A stretch of DNA of 64,000 nucleotides from Achromobacter dolens (GCF_902859745.1 NZ_CADIJW010000005.1:124001-188000); one strand, 5' to 3'. Shown: positions 1 through 11,040, numbered from the stretch's first letter. Numbers and translations are program-made. Notes: generated by a model not told the origin, from the letters alone.

Positions 1-1
1 G

Positions 2-1003
2 AACGACGCCGTCAAGCTCATGCGCGGCGCGCCCAAGTCGCCCATCACGCTGACCATCATGCGCGCCGACCGGCCGCAGCCGATCGTGCTCAAGATCGTG
101 CGCGACATCATCAAGGTGCGCAGCGTGCGCAGCAAGATGCTGGACAACGGCGTGGCCTACGTGCGCATCGCCCAGTTCCAGGAAAAGACCGGCGTCGACC
201 TGGCCAAGCAGCTCAAGGACCTCGGCGCCAAGGAAGCGCCCAAGGGTCTGGTGCTCGACCTGCGCAATGACCCGGGCGGCCTGCTGACCAGCGCCATCGG
301 CGTGTCCGGCGCATTCCTGCCGGCCGACGCCCTGGTGGTGTCGACCGACGGCCGCACCCCCGACGCCCGCCACAAGTACCTGGCGACCCCGTCGGAATAT
401 GCCCGCGGCGAAAGCAACTACCTGTCGGGCCTGCCGGCCTGGACCAAGACCGTGCCGATGGTGGTGCTGGTCAACGTCGGTTCGGCCTCGGCTTCCGAGA
501 TCGTGGCCGGCGCGCTGCAGGACCACAAGCGCGCCAAGGTGCTGGGCAACCGCACCTTCGGCAAGGGCTCGGTGCAGGTGATCCTGCCGCTGTCGGAAAC
601 CACCGCGGTCAAGCTCACCACGTCGCGCTACTTCACGCCCAGCGGCCGTTCGATCCAGGCCACCGGCATCGAGCCCGACTACGTCGTGGCCGACACCGCC
701 GACGGCGACCTGTTCCGCCTGCCGCGCGAAGCCGACCTGCAACGCCACCTGTCGAACCCGGGCACGGCCAACGAAGTGAAGTCCAACTCGGACCAGGACA
801 ACGTCGACGTGCCGACCAAGGTGTTCGAATTCGGCGGCAAGGACGACTTCCAGTTGCAGCAGGCGCTCAACCTGCTGGCCGGCAAGCCGGTGCAGAAGGG
901 GTCGGCCCGCGCCCAGGCCAAGGCCGACGCCAAGCCCGGCACCGGCACCGCCCAGCGCATGAAGATCACGCCGACCGGAGTCGAGCCCAGCAAGGACAAA
1001 TGA
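2..1003 (+). CDS. ctpA: C-terminal processing peptidase (S41 family), 3' part
   Basis: This is the C-terminal part of a periplasmic serine protease that trims or degrades proteins at their C-termini; the start lies left of the window. The fragment opens in the end of the PDZ domain and runs through the S41 core (LVLDLRNDPGG substrate-binding stretch). The Ser-Lys dyad is intact: SASASE has the catalytic Ser at codon 488-490, and GKGS has the Lys at 563-565, exactly 25 residues later as in Prc and D1 protease. The tail is Ala/Lys-rich and low in complexity. The stop overlaps the moeB start (ATGA), so the two genes are translationally coupled. The family call is firm; the physiological substrate is unknown. 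Confidence 0.93.
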   Translation, partial: NDAVKLMRGAPKSPITLTIMRADRPQPIVLKIVRDIIKVRSVRSKMLDNGVAYVRIAQFQEKTGVDLAKQLKDLGAKEAPKGLVLDLRNDPGGLLTSAIGVSGAFLPADALVVSTDGRTPDARHKYLATPSEYARGESNYLSGLPAWTKTVPMVVLVNVGSASASEIVAGALQDHKRAKVLGNRTFGKGSVQVILPLSETTAVKLTTSRYFTPSGRSIQATGIEPDYVVADTADGDLFRLPREADLQRHLSNPGTANEVKSNSDQDNVDVPTKVFEFGGKDDFQLQQALNLLAGKPVQKGSARAQAKADAKPGTGTAQRMKITPTGVEPSKDK

Positions 1004-1755
1004 ACGACGAGCAACTGCTGCGCTACGCCCGCCATATCCTGCTCGACGAGCTGGGTATCGAAGGGCAGGAAAGACTGCTGGCGGCGCGAGTGCTTATCGT
1101 AGGGGCGGGTGGACTGGGTTCGCCCGCCGCGCTCTACCTGGCCACCGCCGGCGTCGGTGACATCACGCTGGCCGATGACGACGTCGTCGAACTCAGCAAC
1201 CTGCAGCGCCAGATCCTGCACACCACCGCGAGCGTCGGCCGGCCCAAGGCCGAGTCCGGGCGCGACATGCTGGCGGCTTTCAATCCGCAGACCCGCGTGC
1301 ATGCCCGCGTCGAGCGGCTACAGGGCCAGGCCCTGTCCGACGCGGTGGCGCAGGCCGACCTGGTGCTGGATTGCACCGACAACTTCACCACCCGCCACGC
1401 CATCAACCGCGCCTGCGTGCAGCATCGCAAGCCGCTGGTGTCGGGCGCCGCCATCCGCTTCGACGGCCAGGTCAGTGTCTACGACCTGCGAGACCCGGAC
1501 GCGCCGTGCTACCACTGCCTGTTTCCCGAGGCGGACGACGTCGAGGAGGCCAACTGCGCCACCATGGGCGTGTTCGCGCCGGTGGTCGGCATCATCGGCA
1601 GCATGCAGGCGGCCGAGGCCCTCAAGCTGTTGTCCGGGGTGGGTGAGAGCCTGTCTGGGCGGCTGCTGTGGCTGGACGTGCGCACCATGCAATGGCGCAG
1701 CGTCAACGTCCAACGGGATCCGGAATGCGCTGTCTGTGGCGCGCACGCGCACTGA
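1000..1755 (+). CDS. moeB: Molybdopterin-synthase adenylyltransferase MoeB (HesA/MoeB/ThiF family)
   Basis: An E1-like cytosolic enzyme that adenylates the C-terminal glycine of a ubiquitin-like sulfur carrier (MoaD, possibly ThiS). In its 251 residues are the nucleotide-binding GAGGLGSP (about 35-42), the CTDNF stretch (125-129), the zinc-binding pairs C170/C173 and C243/C246, and the conserved C186 in NCATMG. No rhodanese domain follows. It overlaps the upstream protease stop by 4 nt (ATGA). Because no moaD or thiS is adjacent, MoeB versus ThiF cannot be settled from context; full length and zinc pairs favour MoeB. Confidence 0.9.
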   Translation: MNDEQLLRYARHILLDELGIEGQERLLAARVLIVGAGGLGSPAALYLATAGVGDITLADDDVVELSNLQRQILHTTASVGRPKAESGRDMLAAFNPQTRVHARVERLQGQALSDAVAQADLVLDCTDNFTTRHAINRACVQHRKPLVSGAAIRFDGQVSVYDLRDPDAPCYHCLFPEADDVEEANCATMGVFAPVVGIIGSMQAAEALKLLSGVGESLSGRLLWLDVRTMQWRSVNVQRDPECAVCGAHAH

Positions 1756-1865
1756 TGCGCCAGACGGGCGATTATTCCGTCCCCGTAAAATCTGCCTGTC
1801 ATTCTCCGCGTAAATAATATTAAAGGTTTGAAATACCTGCTATAACGCCAGCCAGCCTTCCTTTC

Positions 1866-3080
1866 ATGGCAGGCAGCATTGGACGTATCGGAGTGGACAC
1901 AGGATTGAGCTTCAGCCTGCCGAAATGGCGGCTGACCCGATGGTTGACGGATTCCGGGCAGGACACGCCTGCGGACATCCGCGCCGCGCTGATTGCCAGC
2001 CTGTTCGGCACCCTGCCCATCTTCGCGGGCGGTGTCATCAACACCTTGATGATCTCGGGCGTGGTCGCGTGGCGCCGTCCCGAGCCGCTCTATATCTCGT
2101 GGCTGGTCCTGGAGATCGTGCTGGCCGTGGTGCGGGTCACCATCCTGCGCTCGGCCTTGCGCAACGCCGCCCGGGGCGGCAACACCCATACCGACATCTA
2201 CATCGTGCTGGCGTTGCTATGGGCGTTCAGCGTCGGCTACGGCGTTTTCGTCACCTTCCTCAACCATGACTGGCTGGCCGCCACGCTTGCCGGCGTGTCC
2301 TGCGGCGCCATGGCCGGCGGCATCTGCTTTCGCAACTACGGTGCGCCGCGGCTGGTGGCCGCGATGATCTTCCTGAGCCTGGGGCCGATGTGCCTGGGCG
2401 CGCTGTTCGCCGGCGAATACGTCACCGTCATCGTCTTCATCCAGATCCCGTTCTATCTGGTCAGCATGAGCATCGCCTCGCAGCGGCTGCGCCGCATCCT
2501 GGTGTCCACCATGCTGGCCGAGCGCGAGAACGAACGCCGCGCCAGCCAGGACGCGCTGACCGGCCTGGCCAACCGCGCCGGGCTGGAAGCGGCGCTCGAG
2601 CGCATCTGCGCCAGCGCGCGCGGGCAGGACAGCGCCGCCGCGCTGTTCTACATGGACATGGATGACTTCAAGATCATCAACGACACCCATGGCCACGCCG
2701 CCGGCGATCATGTGCTCAAGACCATCGCCCAGCGCATGCGCGCCATGCTGCGGGTGGACGATGTCGCGGCCCGCATCGGCGGCGACGAATTCATCGTGCT
2801 GGTCACCGGCATCGACGCCACCGCCGCGCTGCGCCTGGGCAACCACCTGCTGCGCGACGCCATCCAGCCGATCACGCTGGCCGACGGCACGCGGGTCAGC
2901 GTGGGGTTGTCGATCGGCATCTCGATCATTTCCGGCGTCGACCGCAAGGCCCAGGCGGTGCTGGATTCGGCCGACGCGGCGCTGTACCGCGCCAAGGCGC
3001 AAGGTGGCCGCCGCTGCGCGGTCGCTGGCGCGCCGGACCTGCAGGAAGCCCGGGAAACCGGCGACGCCGCGACGGCCTGA
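1866..3080 (+). CDS. Membrane diguanylate cyclase (GGDEF domain)
   Basis: Synthesises cyclic di-GMP from two GTP. The N-terminal ~210 residues hold about five or six hydrophobic segments (for example 46-66, 79-95, 114-130, 138-155, 162-200) with no recognised sensor domain. A C-terminal GGDEF domain follows: canonical GGDEF at 305-309, and RVDD at 296-299, five residues upstream, matching an RxxD product-inhibition site. It is therefore predicted active and feedback-inhibited. The start is uncertain: there is no clear Shine-Dalgarno before the ATG at 1866, and in-frame GTG/TTG codons within the next 40 nt are alternatives. It stands alone, 110 bp after moeB. Confidence 0.9.
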   Translation: MAGSIGRIGVDTGLSFSLPKWRLTRWLTDSGQDTPADIRAALIASLFGTLPIFAGGVINTLMISGVVAWRRPEPLYISWLVLEIVLAVVRVTILRSALRNAARGGNTHTDIYIVLALLWAFSVGYGVFVTFLNHDWLAATLAGVSCGAMAGGICFRNYGAPRLVAAMIFLSLGPMCLGALFAGEYVTVIVFIQIPFYLVSMSIASQRLRRILVSTMLAERENERRASQDALTGLANRAGLEAALERICASARGQDSAAALFYMDMDDFKIINDTHGHAAGDHVLKTIAQRMRAMLRVDDVAARIGGDEFIVLVTGIDATAALRLGNHLLRDAIQPITLADGTRVSVGLSIGISIISGVDRKAQAVLDSADAALYRAKAQGGRRCAVAGAPDLQEARETGDAATA

Positions 3081-3142
3081 GGCCACACGCTTCAAGCCTA
3101 CGCCGAGGTACGGCACGACAAATTCCCTCCGATTCACCCAAA

Positions 3143-3155
3143 GTTATCAGATAAC
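3143..3155. promoter_or_regulatory. 13-bp palindrome, probable GntR operator
   Basis: The sequence gttatc-a-gataac is a perfect inverted repeat around one central base. It lies 30 bp before the start of the GntR-type gene at 3185, followed at 3171-3176 by a tatact -10-like hexamer. Position and symmetry suit autoregulation by the FadR-type protein. The assignment is inferred; no binding is known. Confidence 0.5.
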
Positions 3156-3184
3156 CTGAAAAGTCTGCGCTATACTCGGCCGCT

Positions 3185-3904
3185 ATGCTGACCAAGAGCC
3201 TCACCTTGACCGAACAGGTCGCCCGCCAGATCGCGGGCGACATCGCCCATGGCGTCTATCCCGTGGGCGCCAAGCTGCCTTCCGGCCGCGTGTTGGCCGA
3301 GCAGTACGGCGTCAGCGCCGCGGTCATCCGCGAAGTCACCGAGCGCCTGCGCGCGCAGGGCCTGGTGCAGAGCCGCCAGGGATCGGGCAGCGTGGTGCTG
3401 GCACGCACCGGCGCGCAGGGCTTCCAGGTGCCCGCCGATATCGCCGTCAGTCGCGAGCAACTGGCCAGCGTCTACGAGCTGCGCATGGAACTAGAAGGCG
3501 GCGCCGCCGCGCTGGCGGCCGAGCGCCGCAACGCCGCCGACCTGGAGGCCATGGCCCGCGCCCTGGCCGACCTGGAACATCACCAGCACCATCCCGAACA
3601 CGGGGTCGAGCACGACATTGCCTTCCATCTGGCGATCGCGGCCGCGACCCACAATCCGTTCTACCAGGACCTCCTGCAATACCTGAACCTGCAATTGCGC
3701 CTGGCTGTCAGCACCGCGCGCGCCAATAGCCGCCAGTTGGCCGGCATGACGGACGCCGTGCACCACGAACACGTCGCCGTGTTCGAGGCCATCCGCGACC
3801 ACGATGCGCCGCGCGCGCGGCGCATGGCCGAACGCCACTTGCGGCAGGCGGCCAGCCGCCTGCGCCTCGATTCCCTCTTTCCCGCCTCCAGGCAGACATC
3901 ATGA
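3185..3904 (+). CDS. GntR/FadR-family transcriptional regulator
   Basis: A DNA-binding regulator of 239 residues. It has an N-terminal winged helix (about 8-75, with the GntR pattern KLPSGRVLAEQYGVS and SRQGSGSVV) and a helical FCD effector domain containing the usual metal-ligand pattern (D..FH around 140-145, then histidines near 195 and 217). Its stop overlaps the start of the FAD dehydrogenase (ATGA), so it is coupled to the gene it probably controls. A 13-bp palindrome lies directly upstream. The ligand is probably a 2-hydroxy acid of the dehydrogenase pathway (inference from neighbour). Confidence 0.9.
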   Translation: MLTKSLTLTEQVARQIAGDIAHGVYPVGAKLPSGRVLAEQYGVSAAVIREVTERLRAQGLVQSRQGSGSVVLARTGAQGFQVPADIAVSREQLASVYELRMELEGGAAALAAERRNAADLEAMARALADLEHHQHHPEHGVEHDIAFHLAIAAATHNPFYQDLLQYLNLQLRLAVSTARANSRQLAGMTDAVHHEHVAVFEAIRDHDAPRARRMAERHLRQAASRLRLDSLFPASRQTS

Positions 3905-5313
3905 GCACAACCGACATCGCCCAGCGCCTGGTCCAGGCCCTCGGTCCCGACACCGTCTTCACCGCCAGCGAGGACATCGCGCCCTGGCTGTCCGACTGGC
4001 GCGGTCTGTACAACGGCCACGCCCAGGCGGTGGTCCGTCCGCGCACCACCGCCGAGGTCGCGACCTGCCTGGCGCTCTGCAACGAGGCCGGCGTGCCGGT
4101 GGTGCCGCGCGGCGGCAATACCGGCCTGTGCGGCGGCGCCACGCCCGACGCCGCGCCCATCAACGTCGTGCTGAGCCTGGACCGCATGAACGCGGTGCGC
4201 GCCATCGACACCATTGCAAACACCATGGTCGCCGAGGCCGGCTGCATCCTGGGCAACCTGCGCCGCGCAGCGCAGGACGCCGGCCGGCTGCTGCCCCTGA
4301 GCCTGGCCGCCGAGGACTCCAGCCAGATCGGCGGCAACGTCGCCACCAATGCCGGCGGCGTCAACGTGGTGCGCTATGGCATGGCGCGCGAACTGGTGCT
4401 GGGCGTGGAAGCGGTGCTGCCCAACGGCGAAATCTTCAACGGTCTGCGCACCCTGCGCAAGGACAACACCGGCTACGACCTCAAGCAACTGCTGATCGGC
4501 TCCGAAGGCACGCTCGGCGTCATCACGGCAGTGGCGCTGCGCCTGTATCCGCGCACCGACGTGCGCTCGGTGGTGCTGGCCGCGGTCGAATCGCCCGCCC
4601 AGGCGCTGCAACTGTTCGAGATCCTGTTCGAGCAATGCGGCGCGCGCCTGCAGGCCTTCGAGTATTTCTCCGGCGACTGCCTCGACCTGGTCCTGACCCA
4701 CGCCGCGGGCGTGCAGGAGCCGTTCGACCAACGCTACCCGGCCTATGTTCTGGTTGAACTGGCCGACACCGCCGACGAAGCGGCGCTGACCGCGCTGCTG
4801 GAAAACGTGATCGGCACGGCGCTCGAGCGCGGCCTGTGCCTGGACGCCGCCGTTTCCGCTTCGCTGGCTCAGTTGCAGGCGCTATGGAAGCTGCGCGAGG
4901 AAATCTCCGAAGCGCAACGCGCCGACGGCCCGCACCTCAAGCACGACGTGTCGCTGCCGATCGAGAGCATTCCGGATTTCATGGCGTCCGCCGAAGCGCG
5001 CGTGCGCGCGCTGTACCCGGACATCCGCCCCTTCATCTTCGGCCATTTCGGCGACGGCAACCTGCACTACAACCTGTCGCGCCCCGCCCGCGCGGACCGC
5101 GGCTGGGTCGCCGAACACGGCGCCGCGATCACCGACGCCGTCCTGGACGAGGTCAACCGGTACGGGGGCAGCATCAGCGCGGAGCATGGGATCGGGCAGC
5201 TCAAGCGGGAGCATTTCCTGCATAGCAAGGATACGGTTGAGTTGCGGTTGATGCGGGAGATCAAGCGGGTTTTGGATCCTAAGGGGATTATGAATCCTGG
5301 GAAGCTGCTTTAA
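3901..5313 (+). CDS. FAD-binding 2-hydroxyacid dehydrogenase (GlcD/D-2-hydroxyglutarate dehydrogenase type)
   Basis: A 470-residue flavoenzyme that likely oxidises a D-2-hydroxy acid (D-lactate, glycolate or D-2-hydroxyglutarate) to the 2-oxo acid. The N-terminal PCMH FAD domain shows PRGGNTGLCGG (about 67-77) and DSSQIGGNVATNAGG (about 139-153). The C-terminal FAD-oxidase domain shows HFGDGNLHYN and SAEHGIGQLKRE, which carry the metal and substrate histidines, and ends in MNPGKLL. It lacks the Fe-S subunit seen with GlcF, so it resembles the single-subunit D2HGDH/Dld2 group. It is coupled to the GntR gene. The substrate is not determined by sequence. Confidence 0.88.
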   Translation: MSTTDIAQRLVQALGPDTVFTASEDIAPWLSDWRGLYNGHAQAVVRPRTTAEVATCLALCNEAGVPVVPRGGNTGLCGGATPDAAPINVVLSLDRMNAVRAIDTIANTMVAEAGCILGNLRRAAQDAGRLLPLSLAAEDSSQIGGNVATNAGGVNVVRYGMARELVLGVEAVLPNGEIFNGLRTLRKDNTGYDLKQLLIGSEGTLGVITAVALRLYPRTDVRSVVLAAVESPAQALQLFEILFEQCGARLQAFEYFSGDCLDLVLTHAAGVQEPFDQRYPAYVLVELADTADEAALTALLENVIGTALERGLCLDAAVSASLAQLQALWKLREEISEAQRADGPHLKHDVSLPIESIPDFMASAEARVRALYPDIRPFIFGHFGDGNLHYNLSRPARADRGWVAEHGAAITDAVLDEVNRYGGSISAEHGIGQLKREHFLHSKDTVELRLMREIKRVLDPKGIMNPGKLL

Positions 5314-5385
5314 GAAGGGCTTGTTGGCGGGGGAAGGCGCTTCGTAGGTCGCCCCTCGGTCGGGCGGACCCGATGGCGGGCGCCC

Positions 5386-5425
5386 ACGATTGCGGTCCGG
5401 AGCGAAGGCTCCGGACCGCAATCGT
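5386..5425. repeat. 18-bp perfect inverted repeat (hairpin) in convergent intergenic region
   Basis: Arms at 5386-5403 and 5408-5425 are perfect reverse complements around the loop gaag. There is no T-run after either arm, so it is not a standard intrinsic terminator. It sits in the 323-bp gap between the dehydrogenase and thiC, amid GC-rich sequence that contains further short inverted motifs. It may be a Rho-type or bidirectional stop, or a dispersed extragenic repeat. Confidence 0.7.
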
Positions 5426-5534
5426 AGCCCCGCCTCCCCCCGAGGGCTGCCGCGCCGGGCGCCTTAAGAACTCAACCCCACCTTCGCCACCCAAGATCAG
5501 ACCAACTCCGCAAAAAAAACGCCACGGATGACAA

Positions 5535-5564
5535 AAAGGCCTGGAGCAACGCATCCAGGCCTTT
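5535..5564 (-). terminator. Intrinsic terminator of thiC
   Basis: On the minus strand an 11-bp stem (aaaggcctgga / tccaggccttt, loop 8 nt) is followed by a run of T. It lies 73 bp downstream of the thiC stop. The rest of 5314-5636 holds only this, the hairpin at 5386 and no credible gene. Confidence 0.85.
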
Positions 5565-5636
5565 CATATCGCCTCAAGTCCACCAAGCCACCGCCATCAG
5601 CGCCCAGCCCGGCAAAAGCGAAATCCGCTCAAAAGA

Positions 5637-7811
<2,175 letters not shown>

Positions 7812-7921
7812 TTACATTTGGAATCAGTCTGCGGAGACAGTGCCATACAGGTTCTGTACACTTTTTTGGTCAGTCGGCGGTCAGCCTGCCGGCTTCAGTC
7901 CACTCCAAGAAGGAAACGAGC

Positions 7922-8479
7922 ATGCAACTTACCCTACGCAAACTGGCGCCCGCCCTGGTGGTCATGACCCTTGCGCTTGCGGGTTGCAAGACCGCCCCGA
8001 CCAAATCCGGCGCCGCCGCCACGCCCGATGCGGCCGGCCAGCAGCAATCCTCCGGGCAGCAGCAGCCCGCCACCGCCTCGGTGGTCGAGTTCTACGTGGC
8101 CCAGACCCAATCCGCGCCTGGGCTGGTCGAAGTCAGCCTGCCCGACGGCAAGCTGTACATGCAGCAGCAGCCCGTGCTGACGCGCGCCGACCTGACCGAA
8201 GCCGCCGCCCTCGTGGATCGCCAGGGCGCCAATTTTGTCGGTCTGCGTTTCTCGGAAGCCGGCACGCGCAAACTGACCGACATCAGCACCAAGAACGTCG
8301 GCAATATGCTGGCGCTGGTGATCGATCGTGAACTGATCGCCGCGCCCCGCATCGGCGAACCGCTGAACCGCGGCGTGCTGGCCTTCGGCGTGCCGTCGGC
8401 GCAAGCCGCTTCCGACATCGCCGCCAAGATCCGTGGCGAAAGCGCGCCCGCGCCGGCCCCGGCGCCCGCCAAGCCCTGA
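7922..8479 (+). CDS. Lipoprotein with stand-alone SecD P1-head-like domain
   Basis: A 185-residue exported protein. A lipobox LALAGC places the lipidated cysteine at C22. Residues 23-52 are a Gln/Ala/Ser-rich linker. Residues about 68-172 resemble the head of the SecD periplasmic P1 domain: an LTRADLTEA segment, FSEAGTRKLTDIS, the NVGNMLALVIDREL strand pair, an APRIGEPL turn and a final SAQAASDIAAKI helix. It ends in an Ala-Pro tail. No transmembrane part of SecD is present. The role is unknown; it might be a periplasmic adaptor. A paralogue-like protein lies at 20273-20710. Similarity is judged by eye. Confidence 0.8.
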   Translation: MQLTLRKLAPALVVMTLALAGCKTAPTKSGAAATPDAAGQQQSSGQQQPATASVVEFYVAQTQSAPGLVEVSLPDGKLYMQQQPVLTRADLTEAAALVDRQGANFVGLRFSEAGTRKLTDISTKNVGNMLALVIDRELIAAPRIGEPLNRGVLAFGVPSAQAASDIAAKIRGESAPAPAPAPAKP

Positions 8480-8492
8480 GCTGTCCTGGCAC

Positions 8493-8522
8493 AAAAAAAC
8501 CCGGCCATGCCGGGTTTTTTTT
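8493..8522. terminator. Bidirectional intrinsic terminator
   Basis: An A-run, the short stem cccgg/ccggg around ccatg, then eight T. It lies between two convergent genes (lipoprotein and XRE regulator), with A- and T-runs that serve both strands. Confidence 0.88.
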
Positions 8523-8542
8523 GTCCTGCTTCAGCCGTTTCC

Positions 8543-8992
8543 TCAGTTCTTGCGGCCGCGCGGCTTGACGCCGCGACGCGCCGTCATGGCTTCAATGAAG
8601 GCCAGCGTCACCGCCTCCAGGGCCACCCGATCCTCGGCCGTGAGCGTGTCGAGCATCGCGGGCGAGATCGTCGCGTAGGGCCAGGGCGCCAACGGCCGCC
8701 CGCGCCGCGCGATGGCACGGGGCAGCGGTTCCGAGACGCCGGTGGGGGGCAGTGTGTCGCTCAGGTCGTAGCTCTCCATGGGCAGTTCCATGGGACCCTT
8801 GCCGGTCTCCAGCCACTCGAGTTCCACCTTCAATACCTGCGCCAGTTTGCGCAGGGAACGGCTCGAATGCCGCAGCCCGCTCTCGTAGCTGCCGATCGCG
8901 CTTTGCGACAGGCGGGTCAGGCGCGCCAAGGTTTTCTGCGTGTGGCCACGCAAAAGACGGGCGTGCTTCAGTCGGTCTGAAAAAGTCTTCAC
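8543..8992 (-). CDS. XRE-family helix-turn-helix regulator
   Basis: A 149-residue protein. An N-terminal Cro/CI-type helix-turn-helix (about 5-60) contains HTQKTLARLTRLSQSAIGSYESG. It continues into a C-terminal region of ~90 residues without a recognised domain, though it has a helix near 118-135 (LTAEDRVALEAVTLAFIEAM). Phage-repressor-like in the N-terminal half, but no phage genes are near. It is divergent from the degenerate-receiver regulator at 9072, sharing a ~79-bp intergenic region, so co-regulation of the pair is possible. The target is unknown. Confidence 0.82.
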   Translation of the reverse strand: MKTFSDRLKHARLLRGHTQKTLARLTRLSQSAIGSYESGLRHSSRSLRKLAQVLKVELEWLETGKGPMELPMESYDLSDTLPPTGVSEPLPRAIARRGRPLAPWPYATISPAMLDTLTAEDRVALEAVTLAFIEAMTARRGVKPRGRKN

Positions 8993-9071
8993 GCGTCGAT
9001 TGAAGCTTGCGCCGTAGGCACTTTGGTGGATATAAATATTACTTAAGTGATAAGTTCGAAGAGGCGCTCAC

Positions 9072-9761
9072 ATGCAGGAAAGAGGTTACGTCCTCGTCGT
9101 GCAACTTGGTGGAATGGCATGCAACAAGTTCGTGCATACCTTACGTCAATTTCAGTGGGAGGTCGGCCTGTGCCGATCCCCCGAGGGGCTGCTGGCGCGC
9201 CTGCGCAATGAACCCGCCGATGTCGTCGTGTTGCGGGGCACCGCTGACGACCTGCCGCAGTTGATTGCCGCGCTGCGTCGCGCCGCGCCGAGTTGCGCCG
9301 TGGTCTGGCAGTCGCCGGAAGATTCCGCGCCGGCCCGCATCGCCGCGCTCGATGCGGGCGCCCATGTGTGCGTGCCGCCACAGGCGAACATTCCCGAATG
9401 GGACGCCGTCCTGCGCAACCTTATTCGTTGCCAGCATCCCGCGGCCGACAGCATGCCGCGGTGGCGCGTCGATGGCCGTAGCCGCATGCTGGCAGGGCCC
9501 GCCGGTGAACGACTGCCCCTGACCAACACCGAGCGCGCCTTTTTCGTCAGCCTGTTGAACGCGCCGCACCAGTGCCTGCCGCGTGAAGGTTTCTTTCCCG
9601 ATGCCACGCGTGATCCCATGGATGGCGCGCGGCGCGTCGACGTGCTGGTGTCGCGTCTGCGCTCCAAGGCGCGCCGTCTCAATATCGACCTGCCCGTCCT
9701 GGCGGTGCGAGGGTGGGGCTACATGCTGCTGCCACAGGGCGTGCCGGCCGAACATCAATAG
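9072..9761 (+). CDS. OmpR-like DNA-binding protein with degenerate receiver domain
   Basis: A 229-residue regulator. Residues 1-115 follow the receiver fold by pattern (strand VLVVQ, PADVVVL, AAPSCAVVWQ, ALDAGAHVCVP), but the acidic pair after strand 1 is replaced by QLGG, the phospho-acceptor position is R55 (VVVLR), and the conserved Lys is P102. It therefore should not be phosphorylated. Residues about 132-225 form a winged helix of the OmpR C-terminal type (LTNTERAFFVSLL, VDVLVSRLRSKA, VRGWGYML). No histidine kinase is adjacent. It probably binds DNA constitutively or through another signal. Confidence 0.83.
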   Translation: MQERGYVLVVQLGGMACNKFVHTLRQFQWEVGLCRSPEGLLARLRNEPADVVVLRGTADDLPQLIAALRRAAPSCAVVWQSPEDSAPARIAALDAGAHVCVPPQANIPEWDAVLRNLIRCQHPAADSMPRWRVDGRSRMLAGPAGERLPLTNTERAFFVSLLNAPHQCLPREGFFPDATRDPMDGARRVDVLVSRLRSKARRLNIDLPVLAVRGWGYMLLPQGVPAEHQ

Positions 9762-9852
9762 TCCGGTCCATCCGGGGATTGTGGGCGATGACCATGAACG
9801 GCCGTTGCCGCCGCGCGGGCTTCGCGACAAAAACGGCCATGCAGCCGTATTG

Positions 9853-9877
9853 AAAAAGGCGCCCATGTGGGCGCCTT
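9853..9877 (-). terminator. Intrinsic terminator of proB
   Basis: A 10-bp perfect stem (aaggcgccca / tgggcgcctt, 2-nt apical spacer) followed on the minus strand by five T. It lies just past the proB stop. Confidence 0.85.
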
Positions 9878-9903
9878 GCTTCATGGCCAAGCGGCGGTAT
9901 CCG

Positions 9904-11040
9904 TCAGAGCACGACCAAGTTGTCGCGATGCATCAGTTCGGGATCGGTCATGCTGCCAAGGATGCGGGCGATCTGCGATGACGGCTGGCGCAGGATGCGG
10001 CGGGTATCGGCCGACGAATAATTGATCAGGCCACGGGCGCATTCGCGGCCCTGGCCATCGACGCAGGCCACCACGTCGCCGCGGCCGAATTCGCCTTCCA
10101 CATCGACCACGCCGATCGGCAGCAGGCTCTTGCCTTCGCGCAGCAATGCCTGCACGGCGCCGTCGTCCAGCACCACACGGCCGCGCAGGCGCAGATGGTC
10201 GGCCAGCCATTGCTTGCGCGCCGACCAGACCGGCAACACGGCGCGCAATTCGCTGCCGATGCATTCGCCCTGCGCCAGGCGCGTCAGCACGTTGCGTTCG
10301 CGACCCGAGGCGATCACGGTGTGCGCGCCGCTGTGCGCCGCGCGCTTGGCCGCCAGTACCTTGGTCAGCATGCCGCCGGTGCCGATGCCGCTGCCGGCGC
10401 CGCCGGCCATCGCTTCCAGCGCCGGGTCGCCGGCCTGGGCGTGCGCCATGAACTTGGCGTCCGGATTCTTGCGCGGGTCGGAATCGTACAGGCCGCGCTG
10501 GTCGGTCAGGATGATCAGCGTGTCGGCTTCGATCAGGTTGGTGACCAGCGCGCCGAGCGTGTCGTTGTCGCCGAGCCGGATTTCGTCCGTGACCACCGTG
10601 TCGTTTTCGTTGACGATCGGCACCACGCCCAGGCGCAGCAGCGCGAACAGCGTGCTGCGCGCGTTCAGGTAGCGGTGGCGGTCGGCCAGGTCTTCGTGGG
10701 TCAGCAGGATCTGCGCGGTGCGCAGGCCGTATTCGGCGAACGCCGCTTCGTAGGCCTGGCACAAGCCCATCTGGCCCACGGCGGCCGCGGCCTGCAGTTC
10801 GTGCATCACCGACGGCCGCTTGCGCCAGCCCAGGCGGGCCATGCCTTCGGCGATGGCGCCGCTGGAGACCAGCACGACCTGTTTGCCCTGCTTGTGCAGC
10901 GCGGCGATCTGGGCTGCCCAGTGCGCCACGGCGGCGCGATCCAGGCCTCGGCCTTCATTGGTGACCAGCGATGAGCCGACCTTGGCGACGAGGCGCTGGG
11001 CGTGGGTGACGACGGAAACGGCGGGTGATTCGGCAGACAT
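9904..11040 (-). CDS. proB: Glutamate 5-kinase
   Basis: Phosphorylates L-glutamate to glutamyl-5-phosphate, the first step of proline synthesis. The 378 residues comprise an N-terminal amino-acid-kinase domain (KVGSSLVTN at about 20-28, VSSGAIAEG near 59-67, NENDTV and GTGGMLTKV further on) and a C-terminal PUA domain (from about residue 285), as in the full-length family. proA is not adjacent. It lies 58 bp downstream of obgE on the same strand, so it probably belongs to the rplU-rpmA-obgE-proB transcription unit. Confidence 0.95.
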   Translation of the reverse strand: MSAESPAVSVVTHAQRLVAKVGSSLVTNEGRGLDRAAVAHWAAQIAALHKQGKQVVLVSSGAIAEGMARLGWRKRPSVMHELQAAAAVGQMGLCQAYEAAFAEYGLRTAQILLTHEDLADRHRYLNARSTLFALLRLGVVPIVNENDTVVTDEIRLGDNDTLGALVTNLIEADTLIILTDQRGLYDSDPRKNPDAKFMAHAQAGDPALEAMAGGAGSGIGTGGMLTKVLAAKRAAHSGAHTVIASGRERNVLTRLAQGECIGSELRAVLPVWSARKQWLADHLRLRGRVVLDDGAVQALLREGKSLLPIGVVDVEGEFGRGDVVACVDGQGRECARGLINYSSADTRRILRQPSSQIARILGSMTDPELMHRDNLVVL

